Source: Paramicrobacterium agarici (lineage in GTDB: Bacteria; Actinomycetota; Actinomycetes; Actinomycetales; Microbacteriaceae). Taken from it: a DNA stretch of 64,000 nt. Of the stretch, positions 32,756 to 40,830 are shown one piece after another. A model generated the notes under the pieces. It was not told the DNA's origin. It saw only the letters and a program-made list of their open reading frames with translations, and searched no databases. Within the stretch, counting starts at the first letter, position 1; each line of letters begins with the position of its first letter. A program made the position numbers and the translations under genes. The stretch lies in the NCBI RefSeq assembly GCF_002563955.1, contig NZ_PDJE01000001.1:310001-374000 (forward strand), in the 5' to 3' direction.

Positions 32756-33712
32756 GTGAGCGCAACTGGCGGAAACAAGGCAATCATCGCGGCATTCTCG
32801 GCAAACCTCGGGATCGCGATCACCAAGTTCATTGCGTGGGCCCTGTCCGGGTCCGCGTCCATGCTCGCTGAAGGCGTGCACTCCGTCGCCGACTCCGGAA
32901 ACCAGCTGCTTCTGCTGGTCGGCGGACGCAAAGCGCGCAAGGAGGCAGACCGAGAGCATCCCTTCGGCTACGGGCGCGAGCGGTACGTGTACGCGTTCGT
33001 GGTCGCGATCATTCTGTTCAGCGTCGGCGGTGTCTTCTCGATCTACGAGGGCATCGAGAAGCTGCGGCATCCGCACGAACTCTCGATGTGGTGGCTGCCG
33101 ATCGCGGTGCTGGTCGTGGCGATCTGCCTCGAGAGCTTCTCGCTGCGCACGGCGGTCAAGGAGTCGAACCAGGTGCGCGGCGACCGCTCGTGGGCGCAGT
33201 TCGTGCGTCGCGCCAAGGCCCCCGAGCTGCCCGTCGTTCTGCTCGAAGACGTCGCGGCTCTGCTCGGTCTCGTGTTCGCGCTGTTCGGCGTCGGGCTCAC
33301 GGTGATCACCGGCAACTCGATCTTCGACGCGATCGGCACGCTGTGCATCGGCACGCTGCTCGTCGTGGTGGCGATCGTGCTCGGCATCGAGACGAAGAGC
33401 CTTCTCGTGGGCGAGGGCGCAACGGTCGAAGACCACAAGCGCATCGTGCACGCGATCACGTCGGGCGACGAGGTCGACACCATCATTCACATCAAGACGC
33501 TGTACCTCGGCCCAGACGAGCTGCTCGTTGCCGCAAAGCTTGGCTTCGCGAAGACGGCAACGCTCGATCAGGTGACGAACGGCATCAACGCGATTGAGCG
33601 CCGCGTGCGCGAGGCCGTTCCCGCGGCGCGCGTGATCTACTTCGAGCCCGACGTCTACCGAAAGGATGCTGCCGCAGACACAGAGTCGATCGTGGTACGC
33701 GGCGAGGACTGA
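32756..33712 (+). CDS. Cation diffusion facilitator transporter (ZnT9-like)
   Basis: A 318-residue divalent-cation/proton antiporter. The first metal-binding helix has AEGVHSVADSGNQ (His-x3-Asp). The second has LLEDVAALLGL instead of the usual His-x3-Asp, as I recall for the SLC30A9-like branch. That makes metal specificity uncertain. A cytoplasmic domain of about 100 residues follows the last helix. The start is GTG 32756 after GAGGAG, and a TAAGAT element at 32726-32731 is a plausible -10. The stop lies in a stem-loop shared with the convergent regulator gene. Confidence 0.88.
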   Translation: MSATGGNKAIIAAFSANLGIAITKFIAWALSGSASMLAEGVHSVADSGNQLLLLVGGRKARKEADREHPFGYGRERYVYAFVVAIILFSVGGVFSIYEGIEKLRHPHELSMWWLPIAVLVVAICLESFSLRTAVKESNQVRGDRSWAQFVRRAKAPELPVVLLEDVAALLGLVFALFGVGLTVITGNSIFDAIGTLCIGTLLVVVAIVLGIETKSLLVGEGATVEDHKRIVHAITSGDEVDTIIHIKTLYLGPDELLVAAKLGFAKTATLDQVTNGINAIERRVREAVPAARVIYFEPDVYRKDAAADTESIVVRGED

Positions 33713-33726
33713 CGGTCCGCCGTCAG
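33709..33726. terminator. Stem-loop over two convergent stop codons (CDF and response regulator)
   Basis: CTGACGG and CCGTCAG form a 7-bp stem with a 4-base loop (TCCG). It covers the TGA of the plus-strand gene at 33710-33712 and the TGA of the minus-strand gene at 33723-33725. Both transcripts would end in or just past it. Confidence 0.6.
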
Positions 33727-34421
33727 GCGAGGCCGCTCTCGCGCGCAATGATCGCCGCCTGCATGCGTGACGTGCAGTCGAGCTTGCGCAGAACGCGAGA
33801 CACGTGCGTCTTCGCCGTCGCCTCAGAGATGTAGAGCTCTGCGGCTACCTGCTGGTTCGACAGACCGCGGCCGAGCGTGGCGAGAACGTCGCGCTCCCGC
33901 GCCGTGAGCTGGCGAAGCTGCGCGGCGTCGACAGCATCCATTCGCCTCGTCTGCTCCGGCGCATCGCCGTTCGGCGTGGCGGCCCACTCAGCGCCCACGG
34001 TGTCTCCGCCGGCGAACGCGGCGAGCAGCCGTCGCGTGACCTGGGGCGCAAGCACTCCGTCGCCCGCCGCCACGTGACGAATCGCCGCGACAAGGTCGTC
34101 GGGCTCCACCGTCTTCAGCAGAAACCCGGCGGCACCCGCGCGCATGGCCTCGAAGACGAACTCGTCGAGGTCGAACGTCGTGAGCACGAGCACCTCGGCC
34201 GTTGCCTCGGCCACGATCTGCCGCGTGGCACTGATGCCGTCCCTCCCGGGCATGCGAATGTCCATGAGCACCACGTCGGGCGCCCGCTCGCCGACGAGCG
34301 CCACCGCGCCGTCGCCGTCCGATGCCTCGCCGACGACCTCGAAGCCGGCGTTCTCGAGCATGGCGCGAAGGCCAAGCCGAATGGCCGCGTGGTCGTCGGC
34401 GATCACGATCCGAACACTCAT
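33723..34421 (-). CDS. NarL/LuxR-type response regulator 1
   Basis: A 232-residue regulator. The receiver domain has Asp9-Asp10, phospho-acceptor Asp54 (VVLMDIRMPG) and the lysine in FLLKTVEPDD. The C-terminal LuxR HTH is LTARERDVLATLGRGLSNQQ, ELYISEATAKTHVSRVLRKL. The linker is longer than usual (about 45 residues after position 140, TVGAEWAATPNGDAPEQTRR). It overlaps the kinase gene by ATGA. Its target is not evident; the divergent GAP-family gene is one candidate. Confidence 0.92.
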   Translation of the reverse strand: MSVRIVIADDHAAIRLGLRAMLENAGFEVVGEASDGDGAVALVGERAPDVVLMDIRMPGRDGISATRQIVAEATAEVLVLTTFDLDEFVFEAMRAGAAGFLLKTVEPDDLVAAIRHVAAGDGVLAPQVTRRLLAAFAGGDTVGAEWAATPNGDAPEQTRRMDAVDAAQLRQLTARERDVLATLGRGLSNQQVAAELYISEATAKTHVSRVLRKLDCTSRMQAAIIARESGLA

Positions 34422-35689
34422 CGCGCAGCCTCCGGCACAGACGCCTGCACGGGAATGCGCACGTCGACACGCCAGCCGTCGGCGTCCTTGCGCGAATCGA
34501 GGGCGCCGCCGAACGCCTCGGCCCGTTCGCGCATCACACGAATGCCGATTCCGGAGCTCGGCACGACAGCATCCGCCCCGTTCGTCGCCAGCGTGTTGCA
34601 CGCGGTGATGCGTACCTCATGGTCGAGTGTCATGCGCAGGTCGAGCACACTCCCGGGAGCGTGCTTGGCAGCGTTTGCGACAATCTCGCCCACGATGCGC
34701 GCGATCGCCTGCCGAACCGGATCGCCAACGCGGCCAAACATCTCGGCGTCGGGCAGGTCGAGGGCGATGGAGATGGTGGATGCTGATTCAGCCTCGCGCA
34801 CCTGCCGCTCAAGCCCCGCGAGCGACGCGTCCACGGCAACCGGCGCGAGCGGCTCGTCACCCGCTCGAAGCACGGTGATGAGCGAGCGCATGTCATCGAG
34901 CGCGCCCACGCTCGATTCTCGAACCGTCGCGAGAGTCTCGCGCTGCCGTTCTGCTACGCGCCGCCAGCCGTCGGCATCGTCCGCGTCCGCGACCGTCAGT
35001 CCTGCCGCCGAGTTGATGGCGATCGCCGAGAGCCGTGACGCGACGACGTCGTGCAGTTCGCTGGCCATGCGCGCCCGCTCATGACGCACAGCCTCATCGC
35101 GCTGCAGCTCGGCAATGCGTCGCGTGTCGTCGTTGCGCGTCCGCTCGAGCTCGAGCCGCTGCTCGCCGAGTGCGGCGATTTCATTGCGCTGCCGCACGTT
35201 CGTTCCCCACCACACGGGCGTGCCGAAGATGGCGACGCCCTGCAGCGCACCGAACACGACCGCGCCGAGTCCTTCGCTCATGGGTCCGGCGGTCGTGAGC
35301 GCGACTCCAGCGACGGCGACGCCCGCCGTCACGCGCCTGACGATGGTGCCGCCATAACAGGACGCCGAGTAGAGCCCATCGACGAGGTACAGGATCACCG
35401 CGCTCGACCCGCCGAGCGCGACGTCGAGAGCCACGGCGACAAGACTCAGGGCGAGGGTCGCGCCCGGCGCACGGCGCCTCAGCGCGCTCGCCGTCGCCGC
35501 CACCGCGATCGGGCCGAGAAAGACCGCGGTACCCAGCCCTCGGTCGATGAAGAAGCCGACGTCGCCCACGACAACGAGCACGATGCAGACCGCTGTGAAG
35601 ACCACCGTTCCGGCAACGTGCATCACGCGCGGTCGATCGCGCGCCCACGCCGCCGCGCGGTCTGCAAAGCGAGAGAGAGCGGTCATCAT
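34418..35689 (-). CDS. NarL-class sensor histidine kinase 1
   Basis: A 423-residue membrane kinase with about five or six N-terminal helices and almost no periplasmic loop, so it probably senses the membrane itself. The HisKA_3 phospho-site is RMASELHDVVASRLSAIAI. The ATP-binding domain has IVGEIVANAAKHAPGS (N box) and PSSGIGIRVMRERAEAFGG. Starts at 35686, 35689 and 35695 are all possible; I give 35689. It pairs with the regulator that overlaps its end. Confidence 0.9.
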   Translation of the reverse strand: MMTALSRFADRAAAWARDRPRVMHVAGTVVFTAVCIVLVVVGDVGFFIDRGLGTAVFLGPIAVAATASALRRRAPGATLALSLVAVALDVALGGSSAVILYLVDGLYSASCYGGTIVRRVTAGVAVAGVALTTAGPMSEGLGAVVFGALQGVAIFGTPVWWGTNVRQRNEIAALGEQRLELERTRNDDTRRIAELQRDEAVRHERARMASELHDVVASRLSAIAINSAAGLTVADADDADGWRRVAERQRETLATVRESSVGALDDMRSLITVLRAGDEPLAPVAVDASLAGLERQVREAESASTISIALDLPDAEMFGRVGDPVRQAIARIVGEIVANAAKHAPGSVLDLRMTLDHEVRITACNTLATNGADAVVPSSGIGIRVMRERAEAFGGALDSRKDADGWRVDVRIPVQASVPEAAR

Positions 35690-35805
35690 GCCCATTTCAG
35701 CACAACGGCACCCGCGGCACGTCCCTCGAACGATGTACGCGCGCCGCCGGCATCCGCGTGAAATCACTCGATTGCCGGACGCCCCGCCCGCATGCGCTCG
35801 CAACC

Positions 35806-36639
35806 ATGGAATTCATGGACATCGATTCCTTACTCAGCACAGCCTTTGACGGTCCCGCCCTGCTCGGCGTGCTGGCGGTTCTCGCGCTCATCGACTCGAC
35901 GAGCTTCGGCACTCTGCTGATTCCCGTTTGGCTGCTGCTCGCTCCCGGGCGCCTCCGCCCCGGGCGCATGCTGGTTTATCTCGGCACGATCACCGCCTTC
36001 TACGCGGCGGTCGGCATCATGATCGCCCTCGGCGCGACGTTCTTCACCGACGCGATCGCAGCCTTCTTCGCCTCGCCCGTCGCGCGGTGGCTGCAGCTGC
36101 TTCTCGGCGCGGGCATGCTCGTGTTCAGCTTCACCATGGACACGGGAAAGAAGGGCGGCGACGGCGAGTCACCGCGTTCGGGCCGCCTCGCGCGGTGGCG
36201 CGCCCGGGCCATGGGGGTTCAGGATGCTGGTGAGCAGCCAGCCTCAAACGCACCGTCTGGCGGCGCTACGACCGCGACGCGCGCCGCCTTGGCACCCCTC
36301 ATGATGCTCGCGCTGACTGCCGCGCTCATCGAAGTGGCGTCGATGCTCCCGTATCTCGCCGGAATCGGTCTGATTTCGGCCTCCGATGTCGGATGGCCTG
36401 GCTCGGCGGGCCTCATCGTCGGGTACTGCATTGTGATGGTGCTCCCCGCGCTCGTGCTGCTGGTCGCACGCATCGTCGCGCTTAAGCACGTCGAACCTCT
36501 GCTGCAGCGTATCAACGCGTGGATCACCAAGAACGCCGCGAGCTCGACGGCGTGGATCGTGGGAATCGTCGGGTTTCTGCTCGCCCGCGACGCGGCGACG
36601 GCGCTCGGGCTGTTCGACGCCCTGAACACCCTGCGCTGA
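35806..36639 (+). CDS. GAP-family (Sap-like) membrane protein
   Basis: A protein of about 277 residues with six predicted helices. The start DIDSLLSTAFDGPALLGVLAVLALIDSTSFGTLLIPVW, a central Lys/Gly/Ala-rich cytoplasmic loop and the GPPD-less remainder fit the GAP family, whose mycobacterial members help move glycolipids across the membrane. No lipid synthesis gene lies nearby, so the cargo is unknown. ATG 35806 or 35815 is the start. A 10-bp stem overlaps the stop. Confidence 0.75.
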   Translation: MEFMDIDSLLSTAFDGPALLGVLAVLALIDSTSFGTLLIPVWLLLAPGRLRPGRMLVYLGTITAFYAAVGIMIALGATFFTDAIAAFFASPVARWLQLLLGAGMLVFSFTMDTGKKGGDGESPRSGRLARWRARAMGVQDAGEQPASNAPSGGATTATRAALAPLMMLALTAALIEVASMLPYLAGIGLISASDVGWPGSAGLIVGYCIVMVLPALVLLVARIVALKHVEPLLQRINAWITKNAASSTAWIVGIVGFLLARDAATALGLFDALNTLR

Positions 36640-36656
36640 GCCCGCGCTCAGCGCAG
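36631..36656. terminator. Stem-loop over convergent stop codons (GAP-family and GNAT)
   Basis: CTGCGCTGAG and CTCAGCGCAG form a perfect 10-bp stem with a 6-base loop. The left arm contains the plus-strand TGA and the right arm the minus-strand TGA. Confidence 0.65.
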
Positions 36657-37220
36657 GTCGAGGCGCATGAGCACGCGCGGAAAGCCCGCGAGCACCGACG
36701 TCGTATCTGCTGCCTTCTCGAATCCCGCCTTCTCGAACGTTGCGCGGGTTCCGACGTACGCCATGGTCAAGTCGACCTTCTCTCCACGGTTGTCGACCGG
36801 ATACCCCTCGATCGCCGGCGCTCCGTTCTCGCGGGCGAACTCGACGGCCCCCGCGAGCAGAGGATGCACGAGTCCCTGTTTACGATGCCCCGGGCGCACT
36901 CTCATGCACCAGACGCTCCAGACGTCGAGATCGTCAATGTGCGGAATCTTGCGATTGCGGGCGAAGCTCGTGTCGGCACGGGGATGAACACCCGCCCAGC
37001 CGACCGGCTCACCGTCGTCATAGGCGATCACTCCTGGGGGCGGCGTCTCGGCACACAGCTGTCTGACGCGCTCTGCACGCTCGGGTCCGCGCAGCTGCGT
37101 GTGCTCCTTCGCCTGGAGTCGGTAGCTCAGACAGAAGCACACGTTCGCGTCTGGTCGCTTGGGGCCGACAAGGGTCGCGACATCGTCGAAGTTCGACGCG
37201 GGCAGCACATCGATGGACAT
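36648..37220 (-). CDS. GNAT family N-acetyltransferase
   Basis: A 190-residue acetyltransferase. Acetyl-CoA binding is by VWCMRVRPGHRKQGLVHPLL (the R-x-x-G-x-x-G/A region). VGWAGVHPRAD and YVGTRATFEKAGFEKA complete the fold. Cysteines in NVCFCLSYRL near the N-terminus recur in a GNAT subgroup I have seen in actinobacteria. The acceptor is unknown. Start ATG 37220 is preferred over GTG 37238, though neither has a clear ribosome site. Confidence 0.85.
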   Translation of the reverse strand: MSIDVLPASNFDDVATLVGPKRPDANVCFCLSYRLQAKEHTQLRGPERAERVRQLCAETPPPGVIAYDDGEPVGWAGVHPRADTSFARNRKIPHIDDLDVWSVWCMRVRPGHRKQGLVHPLLAGAVEFARENGAPAIEGYPVDNRGEKVDLTMAYVGTRATFEKAGFEKAADTTSVLAGFPRVLMRLDLR

Positions 37221-37365
37221 ACTCGAATCGTCGCACACGGCGCCGACACCGTCGACGAGGAGCTTGCGTTAGAAGCAGGGGCGATGGTCGCGCAGAGAGA
37301 GCCTGGGCAACCAGAATCGTCGCGAGGCCGAGGTATTCACTGTCGATCGGTGCGACACTGAGAGT

Positions 37366-37743
37366 ATGCCACGCACCATTAGCGACCAGCTCGACGAGGT
37401 CGTCGAGCTACTCCGTGGCGCCGGTGCCCGGTTCGCTTACCTTTTCGGCAGCCAATCAGACGGAAGCTCGAGGACAGAATCCGACATCGACATTGCTGCC
37501 TTTTTTGGACGCCGGATCGCCAGCTTCGACGTGCTCCTGCCCTCTGATGTCGATCTCCTTGTGCTTGACACCGCACCATTGGAGCTCGCCGGCCGCGTTG
37601 CGCTGCACGGAACACCCCTGTTCAACGCCGACTTCTCGGAACGCGTTCACTGGGAAGCGACAACGCGAAAGATCTACCTCGACGAAAAGCCGCGATTCGA
37701 ACGAGCCCACCGTGAGTTCATCGAGGCGGTACGGCATGGTTGA
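37366..37743 (+). CDS. mntA: MntA-type minimal nucleotidyltransferase antitoxin
   Basis: A 125-residue nucleotidyltransferase. The family motif is AYLFGSQSDG-...-ESDIDIAAFF, with Gly28-Ser29 and metal-binding Asp40/Asp42, and a third acid in DVDLLVLD. In MntA-HepT pairs this enzyme adds AMP units to a tyrosine of the HEPN toxin and silences it. All visible catalytic residues are kept. The toxin gene begins 8 bases before this stop, but it is shortened. Confidence 0.87.
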   Translation: MPRTISDQLDEVVELLRGAGARFAYLFGSQSDGSSRTESDIDIAAFFGRRIASFDVLLPSDVDLLVLDTAPLELAGRVALHGTPLFNADFSERVHWEATTRKIYLDEKPRFERAHREFIEAVRHG

Positions 37744-37936
37744 TCGACTTGGTGACAAGAAGGTCCTCCCTCGAGATGTCGCCGACGGCATGCGCGGAGC
37801 GGTAGGCTTCCGCAACGTGCTGGTGCACGAGTACGTCGAAGCGGACGACGAAGTTGTGATGACCCAGCTTCGCAACCACAACGACCTCTACGATTTCGTT
37901 GCACGAATAGCGGAGTATCTCGACGGGCCTACATAG
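37736..37936 (+). CDS. hepT: Shortened HepT (HEPN) toxin, probable remnant
   Basis: A 66-residue product where the family has about 140. The usual N-terminal start MVDRL is present and overlaps mntA normally, but the protein then jumps to DKKVLPRDVADGMRGAVGFRN, the second half of HepT. About 70 residues, mainly the first helices, appear to be lost by an in-frame deletion. The ribonuclease motif R-x4-H-x-Y is intact (Arg26, His31, Tyr33 in RNVLVHEY). Without the first helices the HEPN bundle should not fold, so toxicity is doubtful. Confidence 0.72.
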   Translation: MVDRLGDKKVLPRDVADGMRGAVGFRNVLVHEYVEADDEVVMTQLRNHNDLYDFVARIAEYLDGPT

Positions 37937-37985
37937 GTCATGCGGTCGAATCGCCTGCGGGGGCAGGGCCATGGCCGCACGGGAC

Positions 37986-39179
37986 TTACGCCGACGAGGG
38001 CCGGAACCCCCTCGGCATCCTGAAGGCGTAGATGGATGCTGCCAGCAGCAGCGCCGCAGCCACCCCGAACGCCGCTCCATACGAGATCGCGTCCGCGAGA
38101 ACACCGGCCACGAGCGGCCCGACGATGGCGCCGAGATCCGAGAACATCGAGAACACCGCGACCGGGGTTCCGCTGCGCGCGCCTGCCGCGTCGCCCACAG
38201 AGGCAGCCGGCGCGGTTCCCGTGAACGCCGACGCGACGCCGTACAGCGCGAGCAGCACGACGAGCATCCACAGCTCACCGACGAAGGGCATGGCGACAAG
38301 CGACGCCGCTGCGAGCGCATACGCGCCGATGATGGCGGGCCGGCGCCCCACCTTGTCGACGAACGTTCCCGCGGGAGCGAGCATCACGGTCTGCACGACG
38401 GCCGCGATGGCGAACGCGATGCCCGTCCACGCCGGATCGTGATGCAGCACCTCGACGACGAGCACGGGAACGAGCGCGCTGCGCACACCGAGCCCCGCCC
38501 AGCCCTGACTGAAGTTCGCGAGGCAGGCCGCCTGGTACCGCACATCGCGCACGACGTCGCGGAACGGCATGACGACGGCCGTCGATCCCGTATCGGTGTT
38601 CTCGGTGCGGTGCAGCATGAACAACCCCACGAGCCCCGCGATCGCGAGCGTACCGGCGTAGAAGAAGAAGGGCGCGCGCAGCGAGATGAGCGCAAGAACG
38701 CCGCCGAGCGCTGGACCGGCCATGCCGCCGATGAGAAATCCGCCCTGATAGAAGCCGACCGCCCGGCCGCGCAGCGACAGCGGAGTCGAACCGAGCAGCA
38801 GCGTCATCGCCGACACCGAGAACATCGCAGACCCGATTCCACCGGCGCCCCGCAGCACGAGCACTTCGACATACGTCTGTGCGAGACCCACGAGGGCGCT
38901 CGATACGGCGACGATTCCGATGCCGATCGCCAGAATCGTGCGCTCGCCTCCGCGCTTGATGAGCCAGCCGCAGAACGGGCTCGCGATGAGCCGCATGAAC
39001 GCGAACGCCGAGACCACGGCACCGACCTCGAGGTAGCCGACATCAAAGCTGCGCACGAAGACCGGAAGCACGGGAACGACGACGCCGAACCCCACCATGA
39101 CGAAGAACGCGACGACGCCGAGCACGTAAACATCGCGTCCGAGGCGCGGCTTGCGAGGCGCGGCCGAATCAGAACTCAC
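37986..39179 (-). CDS. MFS transporter (drug efflux type)
   Basis: A 397-residue transporter with 12 predicted helices. The family loop motif appears as GWLIKRGGERTILAIG between helices 2 and 3, and FVDKVGRRPAIIGAY is its repeat in the second half. VSAMTLLLGSTPLSLRGRAVGF holds a motif of proton-driven exporters. It starts GTG 39179. The substrate is unknown. It stands alone, divergent from the NYN gene. Confidence 0.9.
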   Translation of the reverse strand: MSSDSAAPRKPRLGRDVYVLGVVAFFVMVGFGVVVPVLPVFVRSFDVGYLEVGAVVSAFAFMRLIASPFCGWLIKRGGERTILAIGIGIVAVSSALVGLAQTYVEVLVLRGAGGIGSAMFSVSAMTLLLGSTPLSLRGRAVGFYQGGFLIGGMAGPALGGVLALISLRAPFFFYAGTLAIAGLVGLFMLHRTENTDTGSTAVVMPFRDVVRDVRYQAACLANFSQGWAGLGVRSALVPVLVVEVLHHDPAWTGIAFAIAAVVQTVMLAPAGTFVDKVGRRPAIIGAYALAAASLVAMPFVGELWMLVVLLALYGVASAFTGTAPAASVGDAAGARSGTPVAVFSMFSDLGAIVGPLVAGVLADAISYGAAFGVAAALLLAASIYAFRMPRGFRPSSA

Positions 39180-39264
39180 GGTCTCAACAATTCCAGATTT
39201 TCACCGGGGCGGAGGCACCGGGCGTATGGTGGGCGGCACACGCACGCAGGCGCAGAGGAGCATC

Positions 39265-40161
39265 ATGGCCGAGATCCAGGACCCCCGAGTCGCGGTCTAC
39301 CTCGATTTCGACAACATCGTCATCTCGTGGTACGACAGGGTGCACGGCCGCAATTCGTACGGCAAAGACCGTCAGCGCATCGCGGACGATCCCGACGATC
39401 CTCACGTCATTGAACGCCTCGAGCAGGCGATGATCGAGGTGGGGGCGATCATCGACTTCGCAGCATCCTTCGGCACCCTCGTTCTGACCCGCGCCTACGC
39501 CGACTGGTCCCTGCGGGTCAACGCCGAGTACCGCTCCCAGCTCGTCGCTCGGGCTGTGGACCTCGTGCAACTCTTCCCCGCCGCCGCGTACGCCAAGAAC
39601 GGCGCCGATATTCGGCTCGCCGTGGATGCTGTCGAAGACATGTTCCGGCTGCCCGACCTGACGCACGTCGTGATCGTCGCCGGCGATTCCGACTACGTGC
39701 CGCTCGCACAGCGCTGCAAACGACTCGGCCGCTACGTCGTGGGAGTCGGGGTCGCCGGGTCGACGGCGAAGTCTCTGGCTGCCGCGTGCGACGAGTTCGA
39801 GGCGTACGATTCGCTGTCGGGTGTGCCGCGCATCGACGCCGCGCCGTCGAAATCGAAGACCTCGCGCAAGGCGAAGACCGCGCAGCCTGAGGAGCAGCCC
39901 GATGAATCGAGCGAGCCCGACAACCAAGAAGCCGCGACGATGCTGCTCGAACGGGCGCTGCGGCTCGGGCACGACAAGAGCGGCTCCGATGAGTGGCTGC
40001 ACACGTCTGCTGTGAAGACGCACATGCGCCGCATGGATCCGTCGTTCAGCGAGAAGGCGCTCGGCTATCGCTCGTTCAACGACTTCCTCAAGTCGCGAGA
40101 CGGCATCGTCGAGCTTGAGGAGAGCGGCAACGATCGCCTCGTGCGCCTGCCCGATCGCTGA
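39265..40161 (+). CDS. NYN-domain RNase-like protein with C-terminal LOTUS/OST-HTH domain
   Basis: A 298-residue cytosolic protein. The NYN (PIN-like, LabA/DUF88) domain covers about 1-175, with acidic metal sites in VYLDFDNIVISW, NGADIRLAVDA and IVAGDSDYVPLA. A charged linker (SKTSRKAKTAQPEEQPDESS) leads to a helical OST-HTH/LOTUS domain (LLERALRLG to RLVRLPDR), which binds RNA in other proteins. A nuclease that acts on structured or specific RNA is a fair guess. ATG 39265 follows GAGGAG. Confidence 0.88.
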   Translation: MAEIQDPRVAVYLDFDNIVISWYDRVHGRNSYGKDRQRIADDPDDPHVIERLEQAMIEVGAIIDFAASFGTLVLTRAYADWSLRVNAEYRSQLVARAVDLVQLFPAAAYAKNGADIRLAVDAVEDMFRLPDLTHVVIVAGDSDYVPLAQRCKRLGRYVVGVGVAGSTAKSLAAACDEFEAYDSLSGVPRIDAAPSKSKTSRKAKTAQPEEQPDESSEPDNQEAATMLLERALRLGHDKSGSDEWLHTSAVKTHMRRMDPSFSEKALGYRSFNDFLKSRDGIVELEESGNDRLVRLPDR

Positions 40162-40167
40162 GCGCTC

Positions 40168-40830
40168 TTACGCGTTGCCACTATCGCCCAGGCCGGAACG
40201 ATGCGCGATCACGGCGAGTTCCGTGCGACTCTGCACGCCCATCTTCGTGAGGATCCGGCTGACATAGGTCCGCGCGGTCGCCGGGCTGATGTACAGCGAT
40301 GTCGCGATCTCGGCATTGCTCTCACCGTGCGCCAGGCGCCCCAGCACTGCGGTCTCGCGTTCGGTGAGCATGTCGAGACGCGGATCTTTCGGTGCTGGCT
40401 TCGGCGCCGCAGCAACGTAGTCCATGACGGGCCCGACAACGGTCGGCGACAGCAGGTGCCCGCCGTCGGCCACAGTGTGTACCGCTGCCCGAAGATCCGT
40501 GCCTTGCGTGTCCTTGAGCAGATATCCCGCGGCCCCAAGTCGAATCGCCTCGAGGATCTCGTCGTCATCATTGAACGTCGTGAGTATCAGCACCCGAACA
40601 CGGCGTAACTCAGGGTCACCACGAATGGCACGTGTGGCTTCGATCCCGTCCATCTCGGGCATCCGAATGTCCATCAGGATGACATCGGGCACGTGCTCCC
40701 GCGCTTTGGCGACAGCCTCTCGCCCCGTGCGCGCCTCGGCCACGACGTTCAACCGGCTGTCGTTCTCGAGCAGTGTCTTCAGCCCTGCGCGCACGAGATC
40801 CTGATCGTCAGCGAGAAGCACTCGAATCAT
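40168..40830 (-). CDS. NarL/LuxR-type response regulator 2
   Basis: A 220-residue regulator with receiver Asp8-Asp9, phospho-acceptor Asp54 (VILMDIRMPEMDG) and LLKDTQGTD. The DNA-binding domain is LTERETAVLGRLAHGESNAE, SLYISPATARTYVSRILTKM. It overlaps the kinase gene by 4 bases. The inverted repeat at 41992-42018, upstream of its own operon and of the divergent membrane gene, is a plausible binding site. Confidence 0.93.
   Translation of the reverse strand: MIRVLLADDQDLVRAGLKTLLENDSRLNVVAEARTGREAVAKAREHVPDVILMDIRMPEMDGIEATRAIRGDPELRRVRVLILTTFNDDDEILEAIRLGAAGYLLKDTQGTDLRAAVHTVADGGHLLSPTVVGPVMDYVAAAPKPAPKDPRLDMLTERETAVLGRLAHGESNAEIATSLYISPATARTYVSRILTKMGVQSRTELAVIAHRSGLGDSGNA

Noticed and set aside
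37971..39413. Long plus-strand open frame opposite the MFS gene
   Set aside because: Its composition is Arg/Asp/His-rich with no domain, while the minus strand encodes a clear 12-helix transporter. It is the usual GC-rich antisense frame.
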